DNA of 62,866 nucleotides from Lentisphaeria bacterium (GCA_017508135.1 JAFVZN010000020.1:1-62866); one strand, 5' to 3'; shown: positions 34,446 through 43,975, counted from the stretch's first letter. Notes: generated by a model from the sequence alone, not told the origin. Numbers and translations: made by a program.

Positions 34446-36920
34446 ATGAAAGCCAAGGTGTTTACAGTCTTCGCCGCGTTCTTCGCAGTGGCACTGAGTG
34501 CAGCTGCGTTTGAACTCGGCAAAAGCGATGAGACTATCTATTTCAGCAAGGAAAATCAGCTTCCTGCTGCTGAAATGAGTAAACTGCTCGGTAAAGTTTT
34601 CGGTAAAAACTACAAAACCGTTCTCCTTGCCAAAGTGGATAAAAAATCCCTGAAAACTCCCGGTATCTATATCGGGTTTGCCGCACCGGGATACCGTTAC
34701 AACATTCCCGCTGACAAGAAAGAGTTTATCGGCAGATTTGCCGATGACAAGCGGCTTTTCATCTGGGGCAATGACAAAGAAAAACTCAAAGGTTCGGCTT
34801 TCGCCACCTTCGATTTTCTGGAAAAGTTTGCCGGTGTCCGCTTCCTGTGGCCGGGGGAACTCGGAACCGTTGCGGAGAAACGCTCTCCCGTTACCGTTCC
34901 CAATGGCGGATATATTTTTGTTCCGCCCTTTGAGTTGCGCATGACCAGCAGCTTCACTTATGGCCGCACCTCTCTTACCATACAGGAACGCGTTGACCTC
35001 GACCGCTGGCAGGATCACCATAAAGTCGGTCGTGCCACCCAGTCCCGCGGTTCGGGTTTCCAGCACGCGTTCAACAATCTGCTGCCCCGGCAGGTCTACG
35101 GCAAAACTCATCCGGAATACTATTCGCTTATCACCCCCGAACGCTGGATCGGTATGCCCAAACCCAATGTTCCGACCCGCCGCAACGATTACACCGTTTC
35201 CGGTCCGTGGCAGGTTTGCACCTCCAACAAGGATGTGCGCCGCATCTTCGCTGAAAAGATCGCCGCCCCCAAAGACGGCAGAATCCGTTCCATCTCCCCC
35301 AACGACGGTTACGGTTTCTGCGAATGTGCCAACTGCAAAGCGCAGGACGGCAAAGATGCCCAGCGTACCGGTAAAGCCGGTCATTTGCGCGTGACCAACC
35401 GGATGTATGATTTCGCGCAGGATATCGCCTGGCAGGTTTGGAAACTCAATCCCAAAGCGCGTATCGGCATGTTTGCGTACAGTTTCTATGATGGCGTACC
35501 GGATCAGAAGATCAAGTTCCCGCCCAACATGTATCTCTCCTACTGCTACATCATCTATCGTGCGGAAGACAAGGCAGCTGAAGATAAGATCAACAACAAG
35601 CTCCTCGGGCTTGCCGCCACCGGAGCAAAGGTCATCGGCCGTGAATACTGGGGCTGCCACTATACCATGGGGTATCCCTTGAGCCACAGCCGCAAGATCG
35701 ACCGCAACATCAAAACTCTCTACAAATGCAACGCCGCCGGTATCTACGGCGAAACCGGCAAGAACTTCGGTTCCCGCGGTACGGATTTGTATATTTTGTG
35801 CAAACTTGCCTGGGATCCGACTCTGAAGCGTGAAGATATCCTCAAAGACTATTGCGATGCCGCTTTCGGCAAAAAAGCCAGTCCCGTGATGTACGAACTC
35901 TTTGAAAAGATCGAAGACTGGGTCGAATCCCACACCCGGGAATTCAAGACCAAAAAAGGCGTGAACTTCAAATATTACAAGAATGATTATGCGGAGTTCA
36001 ACCGTTTCCAGGCCTCCATCTTCAATGAAGATTTCAACAAGATGTGCAAAAGCTATCTCAATAAGGCCGCCAAACTTGCCGATTCTGCTGACCGCAAAGC
36101 GCGCGTTCAGTTCTTCCGTATCGGTTTGATGAAAGCGATGAACACCACGGAAGTTCTCCGCGCCAACGCCGACCTTGCGGCGATCGGTGTCAATATGCCG
36201 CTCACGCAGCCGTCCGCCAACTTCATCCTCATGGAAAAAAGCGAGTTGATGAAGACGGTTCAAAACGCCATCGCCGCCAACCGGAAGCAGGCAGTTTATT
36301 CCTACACCTACGGACACAACTTCGCTTTCGGCAGAGGTCTCGGCAATGTGATAACTCTCCGCCCGTGGTACACTCTCGCTCAGGTGGCAAGAGTCGACAT
36401 CCTGACCGGAAACTTCAACTATCTGGTCAACGGAGCGTTTGAGTTTTACGGTTACAGCTGGGATGCCAAAACTCTCAAAGGCAACGCCAAAAGCGCATTG
36501 GTCACCACTGATAACTGCGATGCACCCAACAACTACATGGTTACCAGCCACGCAGGGCAGGGAGTCAGTTTGCAGATCGACCTTGCACCCGGTGCAGCAA
36601 TGGAAGTCCGGCAGCTCTGCCCCATTGCCGCCAAAGTTCCCATGCAGCTTTCCGGTCAGATGTTTGTCAAGTGTCCCGGCGGCGAGCCGCAGAAGTATGT
36701 CAACGCCTGGTTCGGCAAACACAAGCTGGAACTGTTTTGGGTCGATAAAGGGATGCAGACCCGCGGTGACTGGTGCGAAGTCCGCTTTAAACCCGTCGCG
36801 GTGGAAGCAGGAAAATATGATTTCCGTTTTACGGTCAGCAATCCTGACGGGAAAGCGCGGGTTTTCAACTTCGATGATCTGCGTTTGCAATTGAAAGAGA
36901 TCAAAGGTGCTGCAAAGTAA
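34446..36920 (+). CDS. Secreted DUF4838 protein, tandem copy 3
   Basis: The protein has 824 residues with a signal peptide (MKAKVFTVFAAFFAVALSAAA). The core motif is ISPNDGYGFCECANC and the conserved tryptophan-rich motif reads VIGREYWGCHYTM, with Cys in place of the Thr found in the other copies. The C-terminal jelly-roll-like domain begins near NYLVNGAFEFYGYSW. By eye, its N-terminal half is closest to copy 1 (the segment KKEFIxxFADxxRxFIWGND is shared). It is 14 bases after copy 2. Confidence 0.82.
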   Translation: MKAKVFTVFAAFFAVALSAAAFELGKSDETIYFSKENQLPAAEMSKLLGKVFGKNYKTVLLAKVDKKSLKTPGIYIGFAAPGYRYNIPADKKEFIGRFADDKRLFIWGNDKEKLKGSAFATFDFLEKFAGVRFLWPGELGTVAEKRSPVTVPNGGYIFVPPFELRMTSSFTYGRTSLTIQERVDLDRWQDHHKVGRATQSRGSGFQHAFNNLLPRQVYGKTHPEYYSLITPERWIGMPKPNVPTRRNDYTVSGPWQVCTSNKDVRRIFAEKIAAPKDGRIRSISPNDGYGFCECANCKAQDGKDAQRTGKAGHLRVTNRMYDFAQDIAWQVWKLNPKARIGMFAYSFYDGVPDQKIKFPPNMYLSYCYIIYRAEDKAAEDKINNKLLGLAATGAKVIGREYWGCHYTMGYPLSHSRKIDRNIKTLYKCNAAGIYGETGKNFGSRGTDLYILCKLAWDPTLKREDILKDYCDAAFGKKASPVMYELFEKIEDWVESHTREFKTKKGVNFKYYKNDYAEFNRFQASIFNEDFNKMCKSYLNKAAKLADSADRKARVQFFRIGLMKAMNTTEVLRANADLAAIGVNMPLTQPSANFILMEKSELMKTVQNAIAANRKQAVYSYTYGHNFAFGRGLGNVITLRPWYTLAQVARVDILTGNFNYLVNGAFEFYGYSWDAKTLKGNAKSALVTTDNCDAPNNYMVTSHAGQGVSLQIDLAPGAAMEVRQLCPIAAKVPMQLSGQMFVKCPGGEPQKYVNAWFGKHKLELFWVDKGMQTRGDWCEVRFKPVAVEAGKYDFRFTVSNPDGKARVFNFDDLRLQLKEIKGAAK

Positions 36921-36940
36921 TTGAAGAAAGTCGGTAAATC

Positions 36941-39418
36941 ATGAATGTAAAGAAATTTTTGTTGTTTGCCCTTGCGATGCTGATCTCCGTGTCAGCATCC
37001 GCATTTGAACTGGGCAAAAGCGATGCCACGATCTGGCACACCAAAAAGAGTGCCGCTCAGGCAAAGGTCCTGCAAACCTATCTGAGCCGGGTTTTCGGAA
37101 AAAAATATCCGCTGAAACTGTTCAGCAATGGCAAACATCTTCCCGGTATCTTTGTCGGCATCCGGCATCCCGGAAGTAAACTCAACGTGGATATGGAACG
37201 GGATTTTACCGTTATCCACAGCGAAAAAGACAAAGTTTATATCTACGGCAATGATAAAGCCAAACTTACCGGTACTGCCTATGCGGTCGCGGATTTTCTG
37301 GAAAAACATGCCGGTGTCCGCTTTTTGTGGCCGGGCGAACTCGGCACTGTCGCGGAAAAACGCGACCCCGTCACCATCAAAGATGGTACTGACCTTTATG
37401 TGCCGCCGTTCAAGCTGCGCATGACCAGCAGTTTTACCTACGGTATGCGGCTGCTGTCAGCCAAAGATGCAGCGGACTTGCACACCTGGCTGCTGCGGAT
37501 GAAGACCGGACGTTCCATCTTCTCCAACGGTTCGGGGTTCCAGCACGCATTTTTCCATCTGCTCCCCCGCGAAAAGTATGGAAAAACGCACCCGGAATAC
37601 TATTCTCTGGTCACTCCCGCCCGCTGGATCGGTGAACCCAAACCCACCGTTCCCACCCGGCGCAACGACCCCAGTTTCGGCGGTCCTGCCCAGCTTTGCA
37701 CTTCCAATAAGGATGTCCGCCGTATCATTGCCGAAAAGATCGCCGCTCCGAAAGATGGCAAAATACGTTCCATTTCTCCCAATGACGGTTTCGGTTTCTG
37801 TGAATGTGCCAACTGTCTGGCGCAGGACGGCAACGATGCCAAGCGTCTCCGCAACAACCATCTGATGGTGACCAACCGGATGTATGATTTTGCGGAGGAT
37901 ATCGCAAAGCAGGTTTATAAACTCAATCCCAAAGCCAAAGTCGGTATGTTCGCATACAGCTTCTACAACGGCGTGCCGGAACAGAAGGTGCAGTTCCCGC
38001 CGAACATGTATCTTTCCTACTGCTACTTTATCGGTTTCACCAGAAATAAAGCCGAAGAAGATGAGATCAACAACAAGATCATCGGTCTGGGCAAAACCGG
38101 TGCGCAGGTCATTGGACGGGAATACTGGGGTACGCACTACACCATGAATTACCCGCTTTCGCACAGCCGCAAGATCGACCGCAACGTCAAGGCTCTGCAT
38201 AAAGCCAACGCCGCCGGTATCTACGGTGAAACCGGCAAGTGTTTTGCCGCGCGTGCGACCGACTTGTACATTTTGTGCAAATTGTCCTGGGATCCCACGC
38301 TTAAGCGCGAAGATCTGCTCAAAGAGTTCTGCGATGCCGCGTTCGGAGCGAAAGCAAGTCCAGTGATGTATCAGCTCTTTGAAAAGATCGAAGATCGCGT
38401 TGAAAAATATATGCCGCAATTCTTCTCCGGAAAAATGGTGAAATTTTATCCCAACGGCTATGCTGAACGCAACCGTTTGATGTCGGAAGTCATCTTCAAT
38501 GCGGATTTTCAGAAGATGTGCGCTCCGCTTATCAAAAAGGCGCGCCAGCTTGCTGACACCCCCGAACGCAAAGCGCGTGTCGATTTCATCAATCGCGGTA
38601 TCCGCATGGCGGCGATCACCACTGAATCTCTGCGCAGCATCGCTGACCTTGCCGCCGCCGGTGTCAATATGCCGCTCACTCAGCCGTCGACCGCCAATAT
38701 CCGCATGGAGAAAAAGAACCTTATCAAGATCGCCGGCCGTGCCGTCAAAGCCGAAGGTGCCCGCAACACCTTTTTGCTTGCCAACTCCGGAGATAACGCC
38801 ATCACCCGCGGAGTCTTCTTCGGCAGTACCAGTTTCAGCTTGCGGCCGTGGAAAGGTCTGGCTGAAATCGCACTTATCCAGCTCAAAAACGGCATGTACA
38901 ACTACGTTGTCAACAACGCGTTCGAATACTACGGTTACAGCTGGGATGTAAAAAACATCAAGGGTGACGGTAAATTCCAATACACTGCCGCTACCAACCG
39001 CGATTCTGACGACAACTACATGGTTCCCTGCCATGCCGGACAGGGTATCAGTTTGCAGCTTGATATGCCTGCCGGAAGTGAAATGAGTATTACTCAGCTG
39101 CGCCCGGCATCCTCCGATGTTCCGGTGCGGGCATCGCTGGGTTTCTATGTCAGGAGTGCCGGAAATCCGCTGAAAAATCTTACCGTTTATCTCGGAAACA
39201 AAAAGCTCGAAGGCATCTGGGTCAACGAGAAGCTCCAGAATGGTGACAACTGGCAGGAACTGCGCTTTGTTCCGGTGGAACTGGAGCCGGGCGACTATCA
39301 GATCAAGGTGATAGTTTCCAACCCGGCAAAAGATAAGGCTGCCACGCTGAACTTTGATAATTTTCAGTTGAAATTCAAAGAGTTGCGCAAAGTCGCAAAA
39401 AAAGGAGCTGCAAAATGA
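36941..39418 (+). CDS. Secreted DUF4838 protein, tandem copy 4
   Basis: The protein has 825 residues with a signal peptide (MNVKKFLLFALAMLISVSASA). The core motif ISPNDGFGFCECANC and VIGREYWGTHYTM are kept. The active-region flank YFIGFTRNKAEED differs from the YMVY/YIIY of copies 1-3, so substrate choice may differ. The C-terminal domain begins near NYVVNNAFEYYGYSW and ends in a Lys-rich tail. The stop codon overlaps the start of the epimerase-like gene (ATGA). Confidence 0.82.
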   Translation: MNVKKFLLFALAMLISVSASAFELGKSDATIWHTKKSAAQAKVLQTYLSRVFGKKYPLKLFSNGKHLPGIFVGIRHPGSKLNVDMERDFTVIHSEKDKVYIYGNDKAKLTGTAYAVADFLEKHAGVRFLWPGELGTVAEKRDPVTIKDGTDLYVPPFKLRMTSSFTYGMRLLSAKDAADLHTWLLRMKTGRSIFSNGSGFQHAFFHLLPREKYGKTHPEYYSLVTPARWIGEPKPTVPTRRNDPSFGGPAQLCTSNKDVRRIIAEKIAAPKDGKIRSISPNDGFGFCECANCLAQDGNDAKRLRNNHLMVTNRMYDFAEDIAKQVYKLNPKAKVGMFAYSFYNGVPEQKVQFPPNMYLSYCYFIGFTRNKAEEDEINNKIIGLGKTGAQVIGREYWGTHYTMNYPLSHSRKIDRNVKALHKANAAGIYGETGKCFAARATDLYILCKLSWDPTLKREDLLKEFCDAAFGAKASPVMYQLFEKIEDRVEKYMPQFFSGKMVKFYPNGYAERNRLMSEVIFNADFQKMCAPLIKKARQLADTPERKARVDFINRGIRMAAITTESLRSIADLAAAGVNMPLTQPSTANIRMEKKNLIKIAGRAVKAEGARNTFLLANSGDNAITRGVFFGSTSFSLRPWKGLAEIALIQLKNGMYNYVVNNAFEYYGYSWDVKNIKGDGKFQYTAATNRDSDDNYMVPCHAGQGISLQLDMPAGSEMSITQLRPASSDVPVRASLGFYVRSAGNPLKNLTVYLGNKKLEGIWVNEKLQNGDNWQELRFVPVELEPGDYQIKVIVSNPAKDKAATLNFDNFQLKFKELRKVAKKGAAK

Positions 39419-40314
39419 TTTTTCCGGAAATCACCCATTACATGGGAGCCGATGTCACCGGTTCTGCTATCGGTGCCCGCATGGAAGAGTTTGCCGAAGC
39501 GGGGATCAAACACCTGCAATTGAATCCCAAAGACTTGCAGCGGATGAAAGATGATCCTGAGTACCGCCGGGAAATGTTTTATCAGGCGGACAGAAACAAG
39601 CTCACCATCCGCGATGCTCACGCACCGCATCAGGTGGAAGATTCTCTGGCGGTTCCCATTCCGGTGGAAGTCGTTACCAAATCTCTGCTCAACGCCATTG
39701 AGATCGCAGGCTCCCTCGGTATCGTAACGTTGACCATTCACGCCGGCAGAACGCGGCGGGTAGGGGAGTTTTCGCACGATTACGGCTTGTTTCCGTATGT
39801 CGATCTTCCGGCGGCGGAAGAGCGGGTTTATCAGGCGTTGGATGTTCTGATTCCCGCCGCAGAGAAAAACAACTGCATTCTGGCATTGGAAAACCTCTTC
39901 CTCCCGGCGTGCGTTGCGGATTTTCTCACTCCGATAGTGGAAAAATACAATCATCCCAACCTCGGAATGTGCTACGATTCCGGTCACGCATTGCTGGTGG
40001 AAGCTCAGGAAGGCAAAACCTCGGATGATATCGCCGAATGGATACGCTGCGGCTGGGATGATGACAAGGTCATCTTCCAGAACGATCAGCTCGACCGGAT
40101 GCTGAATCAGGTCGTCACCACCCATTTGCACGATAACAACGGCAAAAACGACCAGCACCTTGCCCCCGGCGACGGTGTCGGCAACTGGGATTCCATCGTT
40201 GAGCGTTTGAAAAAAGCTCCGCGTCTGACCACTTTGCAGTCAGAATTGATCGGACGGCTGACTCTGGCTCCGGCACGCGATATGGTGGAATGGTATAAGA
40301 TGTTCAACATTTAA
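39415..40314 (+). CDS. Sugar phosphate isomerase/epimerase-like TIM-barrel protein
   Basis: A 299-residue xylose-isomerase-like TIM barrel of the family that includes tagatose epimerases and myo-inositol dehydratase (IolE-like). Metal-binding candidates are ENLF (Glu near 160), CYDSGHALL, THLHDNNGKNDQHL with two His, and a C-terminal SELIG Glu. It has no signal peptide, so it acts in the cytoplasm, probably on a sugar released by the secreted enzymes. It overlaps copy 4 by four bases, which indicates translational coupling. Confidence 0.8.
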   Translation: MIFPEITHYMGADVTGSAIGARMEEFAEAGIKHLQLNPKDLQRMKDDPEYRREMFYQADRNKLTIRDAHAPHQVEDSLAVPIPVEVVTKSLLNAIEIAGSLGIVTLTIHAGRTRRVGEFSHDYGLFPYVDLPAAEERVYQALDVLIPAAEKNNCILALENLFLPACVADFLTPIVEKYNHPNLGMCYDSGHALLVEAQEGKTSDDIAEWIRCGWDDDKVIFQNDQLDRMLNQVVTTHLHDNNGKNDQHLAPGDGVGNWDSIVERLKKAPRLTTLQSELIGRLTLAPARDMVEWYKMFNI

Positions 40315-40329
40315 CGAGAAAGGTGTTTT

Positions 40330-43107
40330 ATGAAAAATGTAAAGTTTTTATTTGCGGCATTGGCAGCACTGCTGATGTCAACGGCGTTTGCCGCCAAACC
40401 GGTAGGAGTCTGGAAAGGCAACTCCTGGCAGCGGCTGGGCGAACTGGTAAATGTTACCGTGTTCAATCCGCAGTGGGATAAAGCCAAACCGCTTACCGTC
40501 AACTTCACCGGAAAAGAATTTGACAAAGTTTCCGCCGTGGTCTACCTTCACGGTTTCAACAACATCTTCCGTTTCCGGGAATGGAGCAAGGATTCCATCA
40601 AAAAAATGGAAGAATTTGTTTCCAACGGCGGCACTCTGGTCGTGCTGATCGATGGTGCGCCCCGTCCGTCTTCAGTAAGCAACACCCGGGACATGAGCAA
40701 ACTGCTCGGTGCCAAAAAGTATGTTTCACTGTCCGGGACTCCGGAAGTCATGGATCCGGCATGGAAGGATTGCGTATCCTGTCCGGAAGTTGTCAAACAC
40801 ATGCTCGATCCCAAGACGACCAATAACAAAAAATCAGAACCGGTTATCGCGTTGAGCGGTTTCACCACTGCCAAACCGATCATCGGCAACGCCTCCGGCG
40901 CAACTGTTGCCGTCAACACGCTTGGCAAAGGCAAAGTTTATTTTATCAACGTCCGTCTGACCGAATCTCTGACGAAATACCCCCAGCCTTATCACCGGAC
41001 CGCCAACGCCGCGTGGGAACAGTATCTTCCCTTTGCCAAAAAGATCCACTCCATCCTGATGGCCGCGAAACCGGCGTTGAGCAAGGAAAAACGCGAGATC
41101 TGGGATCCGAAACCCCTCGGTCCCAAAGCATCGCCTGCCAAAATCAAACCGCGCGCTCCGAAAACTCTGGTTTCTGCGCGTAAGTATGAGAAACTCAGCG
41201 GCGCGCCGCTGGCACTGGTCGTCGATGGCAAGCCGCAGGCATTGCTTGTTGCCCGCCGCATCGGTGAACGCGGTGCGTTCGATGAACTTTCCCGTTTGGT
41301 ACTCAAGATGTCCGGAGCCAAACTTCAGCAGCCGAACCCCAAAGCTGTTTCTGAAAAGGATGGCAAGTGGTCATGGCGCCGTCAGAAGTACGCCACCAAA
41401 ATTCAGTTTGAGATTTCCGAAAAGGTGGAGATCATCGCTTCCGGCAACACCATCACCATCAGTGCGCCGAACCCCACGATCGGTATCCACACCTTTATGC
41501 GTGAAGCACTGGGCTACCGTATGCTCTGGCCGGGAAAAGATGGTGAAGTCTACACCAAGAGTGCCAACGTCAGCGTTCCTGCGTTTAAACTCACCGACGG
41601 CACCCCGATCCGTCAGCGTGCTCTCCGCAACGGTCTTTCCTGCGGAAAATATCCGTGGAAAATGCCAAGCGGCAAAGTCATTCAGGTCAACTCCCGTCCC
41701 GGCATGAGCAAAGGTTGCGACATCCTCGGCATGGATGTCCGCGAAGTTGTCAAAGCGCGCAGTGCCCACAGCACATGGTTTGCTCCGCAGCGTCTCGGCG
41801 GAACCCTCCGCGAAGGCGGCGGTGTCAACTTCTACAACTGGCAGCAAAAGTATGGCAAGACCAAACCGCAGCTGCTCGCACTGCAGTTTGAAACTGTACG
41901 CAAGATGAAGACGAAGCACGTCCGCATTTGCAAATCCAATCCGGAAACGATCAAAATCGCCGTTCAGGAAGCTCTTCACAACCTGAAGCGTCCCAGAAAC
42001 AAGAACGTTGAATACTACCGTTTCTCCCCCAGCGACGGCGGTTACGATATCATGTGTATGTGCGAAAATTGCCGTAAATGGGACCCCACCGGCGGCTTCG
42101 TCGGAACCTCCCGCGCCTATCTCGGCCGCAACCGTCCGGTTTTCCCGTATCCCCGTATGACCGACCGTGTGCTGCGCTTCACCTGTGAAGCGGCGCGCGA
42201 ACTGCAGAAGCACAAGCCGAATATGAAGGTTGTTTATCTGGCGTATGCCGGTTATCTTGCCCCGCCGGAATATTACCATGATATCCCGGAAAACATTCTG
42301 GTCACCTTTGTCGGCGGTGAATATCTCAACACCAAACAGCGTGACCGCGACCGCAAGTATTGGCAGTATTGGTCCGGCGTGGCAAAAGAGTTGTGCTGGC
42401 GGCCGAACTTCCTCGGAGGCGGCAGCGGTATGCCGTTGATGTACTTCCGGGAAATGGCGAAAGACCTCAAGCACTTCGCCGCTACCGGCATGGTCGGCGG
42501 TGACTTCGACACGCTGCCGCACCACTGGGCGACCAACGCTCTCAACTACTATATCCTTGCCAACTTGCTGTGGGATCCGGCAACTCCGCTGGAAGATCTT
42601 ATCAACGACTTCTGCGACAAGGGATTCGGTGCCGCCTCTGCTGATATGAAACGTTACTATGAGCATTGTGAAAAGCTCACGGCGAACTATGTTTCCTTGG
42701 GTGGCGAATCCATCAAGCAGCTGGAAGACCTTACTGCGGTCCCGTCTTCCGGATTCGGCAAATTCTGCCGCGCGTTTACGGCGGATGAGTTCAAAAAGCT
42801 GGAAAACATCCTTGCGGATGCCCGGAAAAAAGTCGCTGCCGGTTCTCCGGAATTCAACCGCATCAACTTTGTTGCCACGGGATTGAAGTTCTTCAAGTTG
42901 AACCGCGAGTTTGCCATGAAGTACTGGAACACGCCTGCCAAACAGCGCAAAACTCTGATTCCGGAAATCGACAAGCTGGTCGTGGAATGGAAGAAGATCT
43001 TCGCTGAATATCCCTTCGCCATCAACATCCCGGCGATCGCTGATAACTACTACTACGGTTTCTTCCGCAACTGCGGTTGGAAACCCATTCACCAGTTCGC
43101 CAAATAA
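40330..43107 (+). CDS. Large divergent DUF4838 protein with N-terminal GATase/ThuA-like domain
   Basis: The protein has 925 residues with a signal peptide (MKNVKFLFAALAALLMSTAFA). Residues about 20-240 form an alpha/beta domain (VSAVVYLHGFNN, EFVSNGGTLVVLIDG, GKGKVYFINVRL) resembling the ThuA/GATase-like or beta-galactosidase trimerisation domain. The DUF4838 core follows, with FSPSDGGYDIMCMCENC in place of the SPNDG-CEC motif, and GGDFDTLPHHW later. It lacks the C-terminal jelly roll of copies 1-4. It is the last gene of the operon, 15 bases after the epimerase and 30 bases before the terminator. It may work on a different bond of the same polymer. Confidence 0.75.
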   Translation: MKNVKFLFAALAALLMSTAFAAKPVGVWKGNSWQRLGELVNVTVFNPQWDKAKPLTVNFTGKEFDKVSAVVYLHGFNNIFRFREWSKDSIKKMEEFVSNGGTLVVLIDGAPRPSSVSNTRDMSKLLGAKKYVSLSGTPEVMDPAWKDCVSCPEVVKHMLDPKTTNNKKSEPVIALSGFTTAKPIIGNASGATVAVNTLGKGKVYFINVRLTESLTKYPQPYHRTANAAWEQYLPFAKKIHSILMAAKPALSKEKREIWDPKPLGPKASPAKIKPRAPKTLVSARKYEKLSGAPLALVVDGKPQALLVARRIGERGAFDELSRLVLKMSGAKLQQPNPKAVSEKDGKWSWRRQKYATKIQFEISEKVEIIASGNTITISAPNPTIGIHTFMREALGYRMLWPGKDGEVYTKSANVSVPAFKLTDGTPIRQRALRNGLSCGKYPWKMPSGKVIQVNSRPGMSKGCDILGMDVREVVKARSAHSTWFAPQRLGGTLREGGGVNFYNWQQKYGKTKPQLLALQFETVRKMKTKHVRICKSNPETIKIAVQEALHNLKRPRNKNVEYYRFSPSDGGYDIMCMCENCRKWDPTGGFVGTSRAYLGRNRPVFPYPRMTDRVLRFTCEAARELQKHKPNMKVVYLAYAGYLAPPEYYHDIPENILVTFVGGEYLNTKQRDRDRKYWQYWSGVAKELCWRPNFLGGGSGMPLMYFREMAKDLKHFAATGMVGGDFDTLPHHWATNALNYYILANLLWDPATPLEDLINDFCDKGFGAASADMKRYYEHCEKLTANYVSLGGESIKQLEDLTAVPSSGFGKFCRAFTADEFKKLENILADARKKVAAGSPEFNRINFVATGLKFFKLNREFAMKYWNTPAKQRKTLIPEIDKLVVEWKKIFAEYPFAINIPAIADNYYYGFFRNCGWKPIHQFAK

Positions 43108-43137
43108 TACGGCGAACTGCTGCGACAAAGCAGACCG

Positions 43138-43167
43138 GGACGGTGCATTTGCACCGTCCTTTTTTTA
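43138..43167 (+). terminator. Strong rho-independent terminator of the DUF4838 operon
   Basis: A perfect ten-bp GC-rich stem (43138-43147 with 43150-43159) closed by two bases, followed directly by seven or eight T. It lies 30 bases after the last stop codon. Confidence 0.9.
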
Positions 43168-43975
43168 TTGGGGCTGGCGCAGTGCAATGCTCCACTTGGA
43201 GCGGGGGGTTTTGTACGGATGGGTACGGATGGGTACAGATAGGTACGGAGGATGGGCTGTTGGAGTGAGCAGCAAGCCGGGGGGGAGGGGCTGGCGCAGT
43301 GCAAAGCTCCACTTGGAGCGGAAGTTTGGTTCGGCGCAATAGATCGCTGGCTTTGATGTGGGGGCTCCTCGCCCCCACGCCCCCCGGCAGGGCGCGCAAG
43401 CCCTGCACCGGAGTTGGGAGCTGGTCTGCCGGGCTTCTTTCGGCAATTCCGAATGTGCCAAAATTGCGAAAAATCTGTCGCCTTTTCTGGCGGCAGATTT
43501 TTCACTCTTTTGTCACGGTTCCGCCCGCGGGGGCCCTCACGTCCCCCGCACCCCCTTGCGTTGGCTGCCGCAATGCGGAGTACCACTTGGGGGGATGGGC
43601 GGTTGGAGTGAGCGGCTATGCCAACGGATTTATCTATGTACAAGCAACTCAACACTCTCTGTACCCATCCGTACAGACCGGTATGCATTCAAGTGGCGGT
43701 CGGAACTGGCGGCAGCCATAAGCCGCGCAAGCGGCGCACTCCACCCACTACCCTGGTCGCCGTCAGGCGACACATACTCCAGTAAAGCCCGTAGGCGGTG
43801 ATATCACACAGCCGGGCGGGTTTTGCAAGCGAGAAGCGAGGGGAGTGGACTTGCGTCCTCGACCCTCGCGGCGAGCGCAGCAAGGCGCGCTCCGGCAAAG
43901 CGAGATCACCGCCACTCCATCCGCAGCAAGGCGCGCTCCACAGCGAGATCAACGCCGAAGGGAGATTTTTTTGAG
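43168..43975. repeat. Non-coding GC-rich mosaic of short repeats and hairpins
   Basis: No gene is supported here. It holds two 35-bp direct repeats (43170-43204 and 43287-43321, one mismatch, each with a GCTCC/GGAGC hairpin), four 10-bp tandem units (GTACGGATGG type, 43213-43252), an inverted GTACCCATCCGTAC (43661-43674), two 23-bp related units (43250-43272 and 43594-43616), and two 18-bp identical units (43876-43893 and 43922-43939). It also has hairpins at 43358-43378, 43387-43406, 43468-43503 and 43527-43549. The base composition differs from the flanking genes. It is probably a recombination-prone intergenic spacer or a decayed mobile element. Confidence 0.65.
43468..43503. repeat. 15-bp perfect-pairing hairpin
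   Basis: The arms at 43468-43482 and 43489-43503 pair over 15 bases (one G-U) around a six-base loop. They carry A-tracts and T-tracts at the outer ends, so it could act as a terminator on either strand. No gene lies within 350 bases. Confidence 0.75.

Noticed and set aside
43213..43252. Four 10-bp tandem units as a possible CRISPR
   Set aside because: The units are directly adjacent with no spacers, are too short, and no cas gene is present.
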